A stretch of 53,209 nt of DNA. Origin: Prevotella sp. Lineage in GTDB: Bacteria; Bacteroidota; Bacteroidia; Bacteroidales; Bacteroidaceae. Under the pieces are notes generated by a model, which saw nothing but the letters and a program-made list of their open reading frames with translations, had not been told where the DNA came from and did no database searches. Made by a program: the position numbers and the translations under genes. The stretch is taken from contig JAFVFY010000009.1 in the NCBI GenBank assembly GCA_017475265.1, positions 1 to 53,209 of the forward strand, read 5' to 3'. Every line of letters begins with the position of its first letter. Position 1 is the stretch's first letter. Below, one piece after another: positions 1-8,969 of this stretch.

Positions 1-244
1 ATATGGTCTTGTACTACAAAAGATATGGTCTTGTACTACAAAAGATATGGTCTTGTACTACAAGACCACCTTTTTCGGTAAAAACCGACTAAAACGAACC
101 AGTTTTAGGGGGCAATCAGCCCATAGCTGAGCAGTAGCGTGAAAAAAGCGGAAACGACCCCTCTCAAAACTAGCTCATACGCAATCCACCAAGGAACTCA
201 TCCAAAAAATCGGATTCTCAGAGGGGTCAATGTAAAGATTTTTC
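1..244. repeat. Dispersed 3'-flank element, copy A (22-bp array plus about 180-bp conserved tail)
   Basis: The left edge holds 22-bp tandem units (core TTGTACTACAA, an inverted repeat around a single C) starting at 1, 23 and 45. A tail of about 180 bp follows and ends in TGTAAAGATTTTTC. Nearly the same sequence, in the same orientation, is at 28091-28417. The array probably continues left of the window. Between its end and the ligase remnant (245-328) there is only a degenerate palindrome around GGGCAAATCCCC. No credible coding sequence is seen; the 75-residue plus-strand ORF at 139-366 runs through the repeat and the back of the ligase gene. Confidence 0.8.
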
Positions 245-328
245 AGCAGGGGCTTGCAGATTCCCTTAAACGGGCAAATCCCCTTGGGCGGGCTGGAGAC
301 TGTACAGCGGGAATGACCCGGGCAATAG

Positions 329-460
329 TTAAGATGTATAGGATTTACGATCGAGTTTCCCGTTGAAAGTGCGACGGATGCTGTCTACCTGTTCGTAAAG
401 CATGGGGACTTTGAAAGGCTCGAGACGGGTGCTCAGGAAGCGTGCCAGGGCGCGTTTGAA
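329..460 (-). pseudogene. Severed C-terminus of the acyl-AMP ligase, in frame behind a TAA
   Basis: Reading the minus strand past the TAA at 461-463 in the same frame gives 43 residues before the next stop at 329-331. They begin FKRALARFLSTRLEPFKVP and end RRTFNGKLDRKSYTS. This matches the C-terminal lid of ANL-family adenylating enzymes, including the NGK-DR motif whose lysine takes part in adenylation. There is no frameshift: only the TAA inside the 7-bp array separates it from the main ligase ORF. It is therefore the natural end of that protein, lost by a nonsense change or reached only by readthrough. Confidence 0.85.
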
Positions 461-1750
<1,290 letters not shown>

Positions 1751-1797
1751 AAACAATAACCAATAAACAATAACCAATAACCAATAAACAATTTATT
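1751..1797. repeat. Intergenic 7-bp array (CAATAAC type) between ACP and ligase
   Basis: About six units of CAATAAC/CAATAAA fill the ACP-ligase spacer. A start codon at 1777 would be inside this array, which argues for the ATG at 1750 instead. Confidence 0.8.
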
Positions 1798-1807
1798 ATT
1801 TGACGAT

Positions 1808-2035
1808 TTACGACTTCTCGTGCAGTTTCCGCTCCACCATGGCAACGATACTGTCTAGGGAACGGAGGTTGCGGGGAGTGGCATCGGTGGCATCAAGTTG
1901 GATGCCGAACTCGTCGGAGAGGAGCATGAGGATGGTGGTCACGCCCAGCGAGTCGAGCTCACTAAAAAGGAAATCGGAGTCGAAGTCTACCAAGGGAAGG
2001 GCTTCCTCCAGAAGGGAACGGATTTTTTCTTTCAT
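1808..2035 (-). CDS. Acyl carrier protein
   Basis: 75 residues, the usual size of a free-standing acyl carrier protein. The phosphopantetheine site is LDSLG, with the serine at about residue 29, at the start of helix II and followed by hydrophobic and acidic positions (ILMLLSDEFG). It carries growing acyl or aryl chains in the cytosol. It lies between the exporter gene and the acyl-AMP ligase gene on the same strand, so it is probably the dedicated carrier of this cluster rather than the housekeeping fatty-acid AcpP. The neighbouring ligase is the likely loading enzyme (inference from context). Confidence 0.9.
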   Translation of the reverse strand: MKEKIRSLLEEALPLVDFDSDFLFSELDSLGVTTILMLLSDEFGIQLDATDATPRNLRSLDSIVAMVERKLHEKS

Positions 2036-2062
2036 AGTGTTTTTGGGGTGGGATTGATGGGG

Positions 2063-4840
2063 TTAATGGGGTTGATGGGGAGTGAGAGTGACGAGCTGGA
2101 GACCAGGGTTGGCGGCTTGGAGCTGGGCAAGCTGCTCTGGACCGGTTTTCTCTAGGAAGGTGATGTTCGAGACTAGCTGTTCGGCACTGTTTCGGGCCAC
2201 GAGGAGCTTTTCGGGGTCGGCCTCAATGGCGAAGATAGTGGCGTCGGGGTGCTGGAGAGCCAACAGGAGGGGCAGCTCGCCGTAGCCGCTATTGATGACA
2301 GCGATGGAGTGCGGGGATTGCAAATCCCCTTGAGCAGATTGCAAATCCCCTTGAGCAGGTGTACAGGGATTGCAAATCCCCTTGAACAGGCGGAGGTTGC
2401 GGCCTACGGCATTGGTGATGGCCAAGCCCTTGTAGCGGTAACGGTCGTAGACAAGGTGGCGAAGATCGTCATAGCTGTCACGCTTGGAAGCGTGACCTAC
2501 TACAGAACGCCAAAGAAGGGAGAACGAGAGTGGACGCTGGCGATAGCCGTTACGGTTGGCCACTAGCCAGCGGAAGATGATCGGCGGCAAGAGCCAAGCC
2601 ATGAGCACCACGGAGAACATGCCCACGATGGTGACCTGTGCCAGAGAACGAAGGGCCGGATGCTGGGCGAAGATGAGCGCACCAATGCCGATGAACATAA
2701 TAAGAGCCGAGAGGATGATGCTCTGCTTGTAGCTGGCGAGCATCGGACGTCGGTAGGCATACTCATACTGGCAGCCCTCGGTCATAAAGATGGTGTAGTC
2801 GTCGCCCTGTCCAAAGATGAACGTGGCAAGGATGATGTTCACCACATTAAAGTGGATGTCCAGCAGCGACATCAATCCCAGAATCCACACCCAGCTGACC
2901 GCCATCGGCAGGAACGAGAGCATGGCCAGCTCCAGACTTCCCAGCGAGAACCAGAGGAAGAGGAACACGATAAGTCCGCAGGCCCAACCGATATAGTTGA
3001 AGTCATCGGAGAGGCGGGTGACTATCATCGAGTTGATGTTCTTTATATCAATTATCTCTCCATCCACAATGACAATCTGGTCTTGTGCAAAGACGGTACT
3101 GATGAGCGGGGCGAAATGCTCCAGTGGCTGTGGCTCAAAACGTTCGTGCAGCAAGAGGAAAAATTCATCGAAGGTTCCTTCGGCGAAACCTTCGGTTACT
3201 GCAGCCTGGCGTATGCCCTCTTCCAGTGTCTGGCTATGACGGGCTGTGAAGTCGTTCCACAGCTGCAGACGGTGCCGCTGTTCCTCCTGCGAACAGAAGA
3301 ACCGCTGATAAGCACTGTCGTCCGTCGCCTCTTCCTGGGTTTTCAGGCTGGCGAGGCACTCCATGTCCTGCCGCTGCTGCTCGCTCATATAATTAATGTT
3401 CGCGATGTTTGAGTCGAAGGTCGTATCAAGACTGAAGTAACCAAACACGAAGGTCAGCAGAACGATGACAGCAGGAATCCACATTGGGTAACTCTTTCCA
3501 TAAGACTTGTTTTCCATGCTTAGCTGCAACGCTTGGAAGCGTTGCCTACTATTGTTTTCCTTGCCTTGTTGCAACGCTTGGAAGCGTTGCCTACTACTTA
3601 TAAGCTGCGGCAGGAACACAAGCACAAAAAGAATGGTGCCCACAAGCAGGAGGGAGCTGAAGAGTCCGAGGTCGCGCAGGGCCACCGACTCCAACGGTAC
3701 GAGGGCGAGGAAGGCACCCACGGTGGTTATATTCCCAACTACGAGCGGCACGACAATCTCTCGTAGGGTCTGACGCACGGCAGGAGTATGGCGGAGATGG
3801 GCAATGAGGTGCAGGGGATAGTTCACGGCGATGCCCACAATGACTGACGAGATGCCGATAACAATCACCGAGACGCTGTCATGTACAACGGCCAGCATAC
3901 CCATGGCGAAAAGCCACCCCCACCCTATCGACACCACAATGAGCACAAGGTTTCTCACGCTGCGGAACACCGTGAAGAGCAGCCCCACGATGAGCAGTAG
4001 GGCGAGCGACACAGCCAGCAGACTGTCGTTCTTGATTTGCTCTGCATTGCCCACGGCAATGACAGGCCCGCCGGTGAAATGAATGTCCACACCGGAGAAC
4101 TGGCTCATGGTTTCCAAGGCGCAGTCCTCTAGGAAACGCAACAGCTGGGCGTTCCTGTTGGTCTCGCTGCTACCGTAAGGCGACTGCATAAGCACGATGG
4201 CGCGGCTCATGTCGGGCGTGAAGATATAGCCGTCGTAGTTCTCATAGCTCACAGCTGACTGGCGTTCCTGCAGCGTAGCCAACAGGGGCGTGAAGAGGTT
4301 CAGCGGGTCGCGTTGCACGTTCTGTGCCATCAAGCCCGCCATGGGTAGCATGAGTGTCTGCTTGTTGGCGGCCAGCTGACAGGAGATAAAGTTCTCATCG
4401 GCCAGAAGACTGTCCATGCGGGCATAGTCGCTGTCGGAAAGGAAATAGGGCATGTTGGCGTAAAGGAACTGCACCGTTTCCTCCATCTGCTCCATGTCAA
4501 TTTGCGTGATGATGGTTTCGGCGATGCCAGAGGTGTCACGCTCTGCAACGATGGCAACAAATGCATCAACGGCGGCGACGAGGCTATCGGCAGACAGCAA
4601 CGCCGGAGAGCGTTGCCCACAACCGACGAGGGCAACGATGCGGCTAGCCCCAGAAACATCCTGATAGACCTTCAGTGCCTGACCGTACTTACTGCCAAGG
4701 GGCAGGAAGTCGGAAATGTCCTCCTTGTAGCGCTGGCGTGACAGCGAAAGGGCAAGAGCCACCGTCAGCAATGCCAATACCGCGAAGCACAAGCCTCGTC
4801 GTGCCCTCAGATAATCGTATGTTCGTAATACGAAAGACAT
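2063..4840 (-). CDS. RND/MMPL-type lipid exporter fused to a class I methyltransferase-like domain
   Basis: 925 residues. The first part has the RND/MMPL layout: an N-terminal membrane helix, a large periplasmic loop, a bundle of five or six helices, a second loop and a second bundle ending near residue 790. The last 80-100 residues look like part of a SAM-dependent methyltransferase fold, with VINSGYGELPLLLA resembling motif I and ATIFAIEADPEK motif II. MMPL proteins in aryl-polyene and flexirubin clusters are thought to move the lipid-linked pigment across the inner membrane. Repeat sequence sits between the two domains (CTPAQGDLQSAQGDLQS, 2311-2390) and at three other places (VGHASKRDS at 2477-2503; a duplicated SRQRFQALQ block at 3526-3596; a degenerate palindrome at 4597-4616), all in frame. 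The stop is 3 bp before the next gene upstream in the operon, so expression is coupled. Confidence 0.85.
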   Translation of the reverse strand: MSFVLRTYDYLRARRGLCFAVLALLTVALALSLSRQRYKEDISDFLPLGSKYGQALKVYQDVSGASRIVALVGCGQRSPALLSADSLVAAVDAFVAIVAERDTSGIAETIITQIDMEQMEETVQFLYANMPYFLSDSDYARMDSLLADENFISCQLAANKQTLMLPMAGLMAQNVQRDPLNLFTPLLATLQERQSAVSYENYDGYIFTPDMSRAIVLMQSPYGSSETNRNAQLLRFLEDCALETMSQFSGVDIHFTGGPVIAVGNAEQIKNDSLLAVSLALLLIVGLLFTVFRSVRNLVLIVVSIGWGWLFAMGMLAVVHDSVSVIVIGISSVIVGIAVNYPLHLIAHLRHTPAVRQTLREIVVPLVVGNITTVGAFLALVPLESVALRDLGLFSSLLLVGTILFVLVFLPQLISSRQRFQALQQGKENNSRQRFQALQLSMENKSYGKSYPMWIPAVIVLLTFVFGYFSLDTTFDSNIANINYMSEQQRQDMECLASLKTQEEATDDSAYQRFFCSQEEQRHRLQLWNDFTARHSQTLEEGIRQAAVTEGFAEGTFDEFFLLLHERFEPQPLEHFAPLISTVFAQDQIVIVDGEIIDIKNINSMIVTRLSDDFNYIGWACGLIVFLFLWFSLGSLELAMLSFLPMAVSWVWILGLMSLLDIHFNVVNIILATFIFGQGDDYTIFMTEGCQYEYAYRRPMLASYKQSIILSALIMFIGIGALIFAQHPALRSLAQVTIVGMFSVVLMAWLLPPIIFRWLVANRNGYRQRPLSFSLLWRSVVGHASKRDSYDDLRHLVYDRYRYKGLAITNAVGRNLRLFKGICNPCTPAQGDLQSAQGDLQSPHSIAVINSGYGELPLLLALQHPDATIFAIEADPEKLLVARNSAEQLVSNITFLEKTGPEQLAQLQAANPGLQLVTLTPHQPH
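2311..2390. repeat. In-frame array of GATTTGCAAATC-type palindromes
   Basis: Three copies of GATTGCAAATCCCCTTGA separated by a few bases, each carrying the palindrome GGGATTGCAAATCCC or a shortened form. It lies exactly at the join between the exporter and methyltransferase-like domains. Related sequence is at about 262-290 and 29783-29822. Confidence 0.75.
2477..2503 (+). repeat. REP-like palindrome inside the exporter gene
   Basis: Perfect 20-bp palindrome GTCACGCTTGGAAGCGTGAC followed by CTACTAC. Read from the other strand it is GTAG head then palindrome, the layout of REP elements. It is translated as VGHASKRD on the coding strand. Confidence 0.75.
3526..3597 (+). repeat. Two direct REP-like palindromes inside the exporter gene
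   Basis: GCAACGCTTGGAAGCGTTGC at 3526-3545 and again at 3571-3590, each followed by CTACTA. The 45-bp spacing gives a tandem 15-residue duplication (SRQRFQALQ twice) in the cytoplasmic linker between the two membrane bundles. Confidence 0.8.
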
Positions 4841-4842
4841 AT

Positions 4843-5970
4843 TTATGCACTATGTACCGGGTTGGCGTAGATACCAATGAAGATTTCGCGCAGACGCTCC
4901 AGGTCGCAACTGTCATAGCGGTCGAGCTTGGCCAGTCGGGCGTTAAAGGCCTCATACTGCTCATCGGTGTAGTACTCGCGGTAGCGGGTATTACCGTAGA
5001 GCATGTCATGGGCTATATAGTTGTTGGGGTAGAGGCGGTAGGCGGCATGGATACGCTGGTCGAGAAGCCGGGCCACCGCCTTGTGATACTCGCTGTTCGT
5101 CAGCTCCTCAAAGCCGGCAAGGTCATCGGCGGTGATGGGCGGACACAGCTCGAAGTGTACGCGCCCCTTATACTGCATGATGCCCGTAAGGATGCTATTC
5201 ACGTCCTCACCGGGTTTCTTCACATAGCGGGCAAACTGCGACTGGTAGAGTTCCAGGGCTTTCAGCACGTCGCACGACTCCCATTCGTAACTGACAGCAA
5301 CGGGCACGATGTTCAAATCGGCCAGGGCCTTGATTTTGTCCTTCGGCTCACTCATGCAGAACATCTTGATGATGCCCTGGTCAGTGACGTCGATGCCGTC
5401 CTTCGTACGACCGTTTCGTTGTGCTATCCAAACCGACTCTCCCTTCTCCTTGATGCACCAGCGGATATACTCCGAGAGGTGAAGCGAGGCACGGTAGAAC
5501 TCGCGAAGGTCGCCACCCGGCCGCTCTACGCGGAACATCTTGTTTGACTTTCCCACATCGATGACCACAGGATGGGTCATGAGGTTGGCTCCAAAGGTAA
5601 TCTCAGTCGTCTCGAAACCGTTAATCACCAGGAAGTACTGTAGCAGACAGGCATCGAGCATGATGTCGCGATGGTTCGACACATAGAGATATTGTTTCTT
5701 GGAATCCAGACGTTCCAAACCGCTACAGCTGAAATCGGAAATGCTTCGGGAAATGATTTGCCTGTTCACCTCGGCCATAGTATCGTGCTGGAGTTCACGT
5801 ATGGTGCGATAGGAACAGAGACGCTCGCGGACAGCCTCTATGGTAAGGTCTGGAAACACGTATGAGGCGAGGAGGGGAAACGCATCACTATGAGCTATGC
5901 GCTGCATGGCTGCGGGAATCTCCTCTTCGTAGTAGGGACGGATGTCATCGAACTTAGGGTTTTTCGTCAT
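4843..5970 (-). CDS. Lysophospholipid-acyltransferase-like protein (LPLAT/PlsC-like)
   Basis: About 375 residues from MTKNPKFDD at 5970. A longer reading to 6192 exists, but its extra N-terminus is encoded by a 9-bp repeat (PIKPIKPI) and by sequence overlapping the esterase gene, so I reject it. The HRDIMLD box preceded by YVSN and the later HFELCPP segment match glycerolipid acyltransferases; the box is HRD-xxx-D rather than the canonical HX4D, as I recall for Bacteroidota members of this group. In aryl-polyene clusters such enzymes attach the pigment chain to a lipid head group. The start of the exporter gene lies 3 bp after the stop, so the two are probably translated together. Confidence 0.8.
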   Translation of the reverse strand: MTKNPKFDDIRPYYEEEIPAAMQRIAHSDAFPLLASYVFPDLTIEAVRERLCSYRTIRELQHDTMAEVNRQIISRSISDFSCSGLERLDSKKQYLYVSNHRDIMLDACLLQYFLVINGFETTEITFGANLMTHPVVIDVGKSNKMFRVERPGGDLREFYRASLHLSEYIRWCIKEKGESVWIAQRNGRTKDGIDVTDQGIIKMFCMSEPKDKIKALADLNIVPVAVSYEWESCDVLKALELYQSQFARYVKKPGEDVNSILTGIMQYKGRVHFELCPPITADDLAGFEELTNSEYHKAVARLLDQRIHAAYRLYPNNYIAHDMLYGNTRYREYYTDEQYEAFNARLAKLDRYDSCDLERLREIFIGIYANPVHSA

Positions 5971-6019
5971 GGGGATGATGGGGAAGATGGGGTTAATGGG
6001 TTTGATGGGCTTGATGGGG
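5971..6019. repeat. Intergenic 9-bp array (GGGGTTAAT type)
   Basis: Five or six degenerate units of GGGGTTAAT/GGGGTTGAT fill the esterase-acyltransferase spacer. Shorter copies are at 2051-2080 (exporter-ACP spacer) and 42250-42345 (end of ygiQ). Confidence 0.8.
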
Positions 6020-6865
6020 TTAATGGGATAGCCAGCAAAGGAAGGCCTGTCGCCATTGTCGACATTCGGGCGTACCCTTTGTGTCGCTGGCTCCAAAACC
6101 GTGGCCTCCGGTGGAATACTGTATATATTGGTGGGCGACGCCCTGAGCGGAGAGTGCCGAGTCAAGGAGCACAGAGTTACGATAATCCACAATGGGGTCG
6201 TCCTTACAATTCACAAGGAACACAGGGGGACAGTCCTTTGGCACATGACGTTCCAAAGACAGTTGGTCGCAAAGCGAAGCGTTACCCGTGCGAGAGTCGC
6301 CCAGCAATCCACGGCGTGAGCGGCGATGCGTACACGGAGCCGTCATCGTCACTACGGGATAGACGGGGACGATGAAGGCTGGACGTTCCTCCTTCGGGAA
6401 TAGTTCTGCCGACGACATCACCAGATGTCCTCCGGCAGAGAAGCCCATCACCCCGATGCTATCAGGGTTAACGCCGTATTTGCCCGCATTGGCCCGCACA
6501 TGACGCAAAGCCTGGAGCAGGTCGTCCTGCGGGTCAGGATAGCGGTTACCACGGAAGAGCAGACGGTAATGGGTGATGAAAGCTGGTACGTATGCCGTTC
6601 GGTAACGAAGCACGAAAGCCGCAATGCCTTTACTCTGCAGCCAACGGGCTACGGCATGCCCCTCCGTCTCCATATCGTGCCAGAAATAACTACCGCCAGG
6701 ACAGATGATCACTCCCCTTCCTCGCTCATTGCCCGCCACGTATGGAGTCAGCTCAACTTGCTTATGGCATTCGGTGCCCTCCCAGATGTTTACCTGGGCG
6801 AGCGCTGCAACACCGTTGCAGCATACCAGACAAACGAGGACGATTATTACTGTGAAGCGGTGCAT
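6020..6865 (-). CDS. Secreted alpha/beta-hydrolase (esterase/acetylxylan-esterase-like)
   Basis: 281 residues. A hydrophobic N-terminus (about residues 3-24, ending ALA-Q) looks like a signal peptide, so it is probably periplasmic. CPGGSY near residue 55 fits an oxyanion-hole loop, GFSAGGH near 141 is the nucleophile elbow with the serine at about 143, DPIVDY supplies the likely acid, and GGHGFG the histidine. Family relatives are annotated as acetyl esterases acting on plant polysaccharides. It overlaps the end of the FAD oxidoreductase gene by 19 bp and is inside the pigment-like operon, so it may act on an ester in that pathway instead; sequence alone does not decide. Substrate unknown. 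Confidence 0.8.
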   Translation of the reverse strand: MHRFTVIIVLVCLVCCNGVAALAQVNIWEGTECHKQVELTPYVAGNERGRGVIICPGGSYFWHDMETEGHAVARWLQSKGIAAFVLRYRTAYVPAFITHYRLLFRGNRYPDPQDDLLQALRHVRANAGKYGVNPDSIGVMGFSAGGHLVMSSAELFPKEERPAFIVPVYPVVTMTAPCTHRRSRRGLLGDSRTGNASLCDQLSLERHVPKDCPPVFLVNCKDDPIVDYRNSVLLDSALSAQGVAHQYIQYSTGGHGFGASDTKGTPECRQWRQAFLCWLSH

Positions 6866-8373
6866 GAGTTAATCTTGTTTATCACGTAGTTCATACCCAG
6901 CAAGGCCTCGCAGGCATTAATGGCGGTAAGGGGCACGCCACAGAAGCCGTGCAGGTTGTTGTTCTGTCCCGTAAGCAACAGGTTGTCAATCTTCGTCACC
7001 ACGGGCAGTTGCGAGAGGGCGATGTTACGGCAGTCCTTACTGAAACCGCAGATGGTGCCGTCCTTGGCGCCGTAGAAGTCGCGGATGGTGAGTGGCGAAG
7101 CGGTGTTCACGGCTTCTATGCACTCGCCAAAGCCGGGATGAAGGTCCTCCACTTGGCGCAGAAGTGCTGCGGCCTTCTCCTCCTTCCAGGCTTCATAGTC
7201 GGAGCCACGATGGCCCACGGTGGTATTCTCCCATTGGGCAACCATCTCGAAGGGCATGGGGGCGGTAACGAGAGCCTTGCTGGCATCGCAGCTTGCAGAA
7301 CACTCCTCAGGGGGGGTCATGAAAAGGAAGCCTAGGGGCCAGGGACGGTCGGTGCGTGAGAAGTTCCACACATCGGCATAGCGCGTCATGTAGTACTCCG
7401 AGTGGTTGATGTAGGGGAAGGTGCCGGGCTTCAGCTTGATGAAGAGCGAGAAGGCCGAGTGGGCGTTGGGGATGCTGTTAAGCCGTTCGCGAAATGCCTT
7501 GGGGAAGGCTTTCTCGTCCATCAGGCGGAGAAGTGTGCAGGGGTGTATGGCCGAGATGTAATGGTCGGCGGTGTAGACAATTCCTTTCTTGGTACGCACA
7601 AAATCCACATGACGGTCTTTCGCCTCTATCCATTCCACTCCGTCGCCCTTGACCACCTTTCCACCATTGCTAGTGATGACTTCTTCCAGAAGGTCGGCGA
7701 AGTGGCTACTGGCACCCACAAAGCGACTGGCACCATGAATGTAAAGCGTGCTGATGATGGCATGCACGTAGGCCGGTGTCTGTCCCGGTCGTCCGCCGTA
7801 GAGAGGATTCATATAGGCCAGCACGGCCCGCAGCTTTGGGTCGCTAGTGAACTGGGCAATGAAGTCGGTGGCTGCCATGAGGAAGTCTGACGAGCCGGAG
7901 AAGAGCGACAAGGTGCCCGTCGATGGTCGCAGGTTAAAGAGGTCGGTACTGTCGGCAATACGCAGCACGGCATCGACATATCGTTCCAGCCCTTCACGCT
8001 CATGGGGGAAATGACGTGTCAACGACTCCACGAATCCCTCACGCCCCTGGGCAATGGTGTAGCTCTTCCTGTCTTCGGCAAAGAAGAGCCGGTCGGTGCA
8101 GTCGTCGTCAACGTCCATGAGTCTCACCTTGTCAGCTATTCCCAGGTATCGGCAGATGCGCCAGATGTTACCCCCAGGACGCATACCACCCACGACGTGC
8201 ATGCCTGTATCGAAGGTCTCGCCAAAGCGTCGGAACGACTGCAAGCCACCGCCGATGGTGGCGTTCTTCTCGAGTACGGTCACCTCGAAGCCCTCCTTCG
8301 CCAGGATAGCTCCCGTGAACAGACCACCCAGGCCTGCACCGATAATCACTATGCTCCTACGTCGTTCACTCAT
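6847..8373 (-). CDS. FAD-dependent oxidoreductase, phytoene-desaturase/retinol-saturase-like
   Basis: About 508 residues. The N-terminus IVIIGAGLGGLFTGAILAKEG is the dinucleotide-binding Rossmann motif and is followed by VLEKN, typical of the CrtI-like amine-oxidase superfamily; the C-terminus has LLTGQNNNLHGFCGVPLTA, a flavin-contacting segment. Homologues in aryl-polyene clusters are thought to modify the conjugated chain. I start at 8373 (MSERRRSIV) rather than 8421, because a good promoter at 8392-8422 would start transcription downstream of 8421. It is the first gene of the minus-strand operon, diverging from rnpB. Confidence 0.85.
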   Translation of the reverse strand: MSERRRSIVIIGAGLGGLFTGAILAKEGFEVTVLEKNATIGGGLQSFRRFGETFDTGMHVVGGMRPGGNIWRICRYLGIADKVRLMDVDDDCTDRLFFAEDRKSYTIAQGREGFVESLTRHFPHEREGLERYVDAVLRIADSTDLFNLRPSTGTLSLFSGSSDFLMAATDFIAQFTSDPKLRAVLAYMNPLYGGRPGQTPAYVHAIISTLYIHGASRFVGASSHFADLLEEVITSNGGKVVKGDGVEWIEAKDRHVDFVRTKKGIVYTADHYISAIHPCTLLRLMDEKAFPKAFRERLNSIPNAHSAFSLFIKLKPGTFPYINHSEYYMTRYADVWNFSRTDRPWPLGFLFMTPPEECSASCDASKALVTAPMPFEMVAQWENTTVGHRGSDYEAWKEEKAAALLRQVEDLHPGFGECIEAVNTASPLTIRDFYGAKDGTICGFSKDCRNIALSQLPVVTKIDNLLLTGQNNNLHGFCGVPLTAINACEALLGMNYVINKINSCTASQ

Positions 8374-8391
8374 GCCTCTCAAAAGAATCTG

Positions 8392-8422
8392 CAAAGGTAA
8401 GGAATAATATGTAGACCACAAA
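8392..8422 (-). promoter_or_regulatory. Promoter of the pigment-like operon
   Basis: Minus-strand TACCTTTG (8392-8399) preceded by TTTG (8419-8422) with 19 bp between, matching the Bacteroidota consensus. The start codon at 8373 is about 15 bases inside the predicted transcript. Confidence 0.75.
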
Positions 8423-8492
8423 TTAAATTAACCATTTTTCATCCTTTAACTCCATTTAACTTGCTAAAGTTCCCTGTGTGCGCAAAAACCGC

Positions 8493-8500
8493 TACCTTTG
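8493..8500 (+). promoter_or_regulatory. -7 element of the rnpB promoter
   Basis: TACCTTTG ending 5-6 bases before the predicted RNA 5' end at about 8506. The upstream -33 box is weak. Confidence 0.7.
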
Positions 8501-8505
8501 CACGC

Positions 8506-8946
8506 CGAAAGCACTGTCCCGGTCTGCCGCTGGCCATGCTCCACACTTGTGAGGTATGGCGAGAGGAAAGTCCGGGCAGCTTAGGGCGCTCCACTTCTGA
8601 AAGTAGAAGCAGTCGGCGACGGCTGGTAAGGGAAGAAGAGAACGACCGCCCCCATGGGGGCAAGGGTGAGAAGGTGGTGTAAGAGACCACCAGGCGGCGG
8701 GCGACCGTCGTGCTGTTCCCGCTGGAGGCTGCAAGTTCATGTATACCACCGCCATGTAAGGGTTGCCCGCCCGAGTGGCCTGTTCACGTATAGTTTCAAT
8801 CTATATATGGTCGCGCGGTGGAGGGTAGAACGCTAGAGGCCCGTGGTGACACAGGCAGTAGATAAATGGCAGGCACTGTCTTGAAAATGAAGGTTTTACA
8901 ATTCTTCGGACAGCACAGAACCCGGCTTATAGGGGCAATGCTTTCT
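8506..8946 (+). ncRNA. rnpB: RNase P RNA
   Basis: Catalytic RNA of the tRNA 5'-processing enzyme. The universally conserved GAGGAAAGTCCGGGC block is present near the 5' end (about 8562-8576) and ACAGAACCCGGCTTAT near the 3' end, the two strands of helix P4. The ends are set by helix P1: AAAGCA-TGTCCC at 8508-8519 pairs with GGGGCA-TGCTTT at 8932-8944. The length of about 440 nt is normal for this phylum. A -7 promoter element lies directly upstream and the M16 peptidase gene starts about 25 bases after the 3' end. Confidence 0.95.
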
Positions 8947-8969
8947 TTTAAGAATATTGGACAAACATT

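Noticed and set aside
139-366. 75-residue plus-strand ORF at the left edge
   Set aside because: It crosses the dispersed repeat and the back of the ligase C-terminus, has no promoter and no family match.
5971-6192. N-terminal extension of the acyltransferase
   Set aside because: Encoded by a 9-bp repeat and by the antiphase of the esterase gene; the family match begins at MTKNP (5970).
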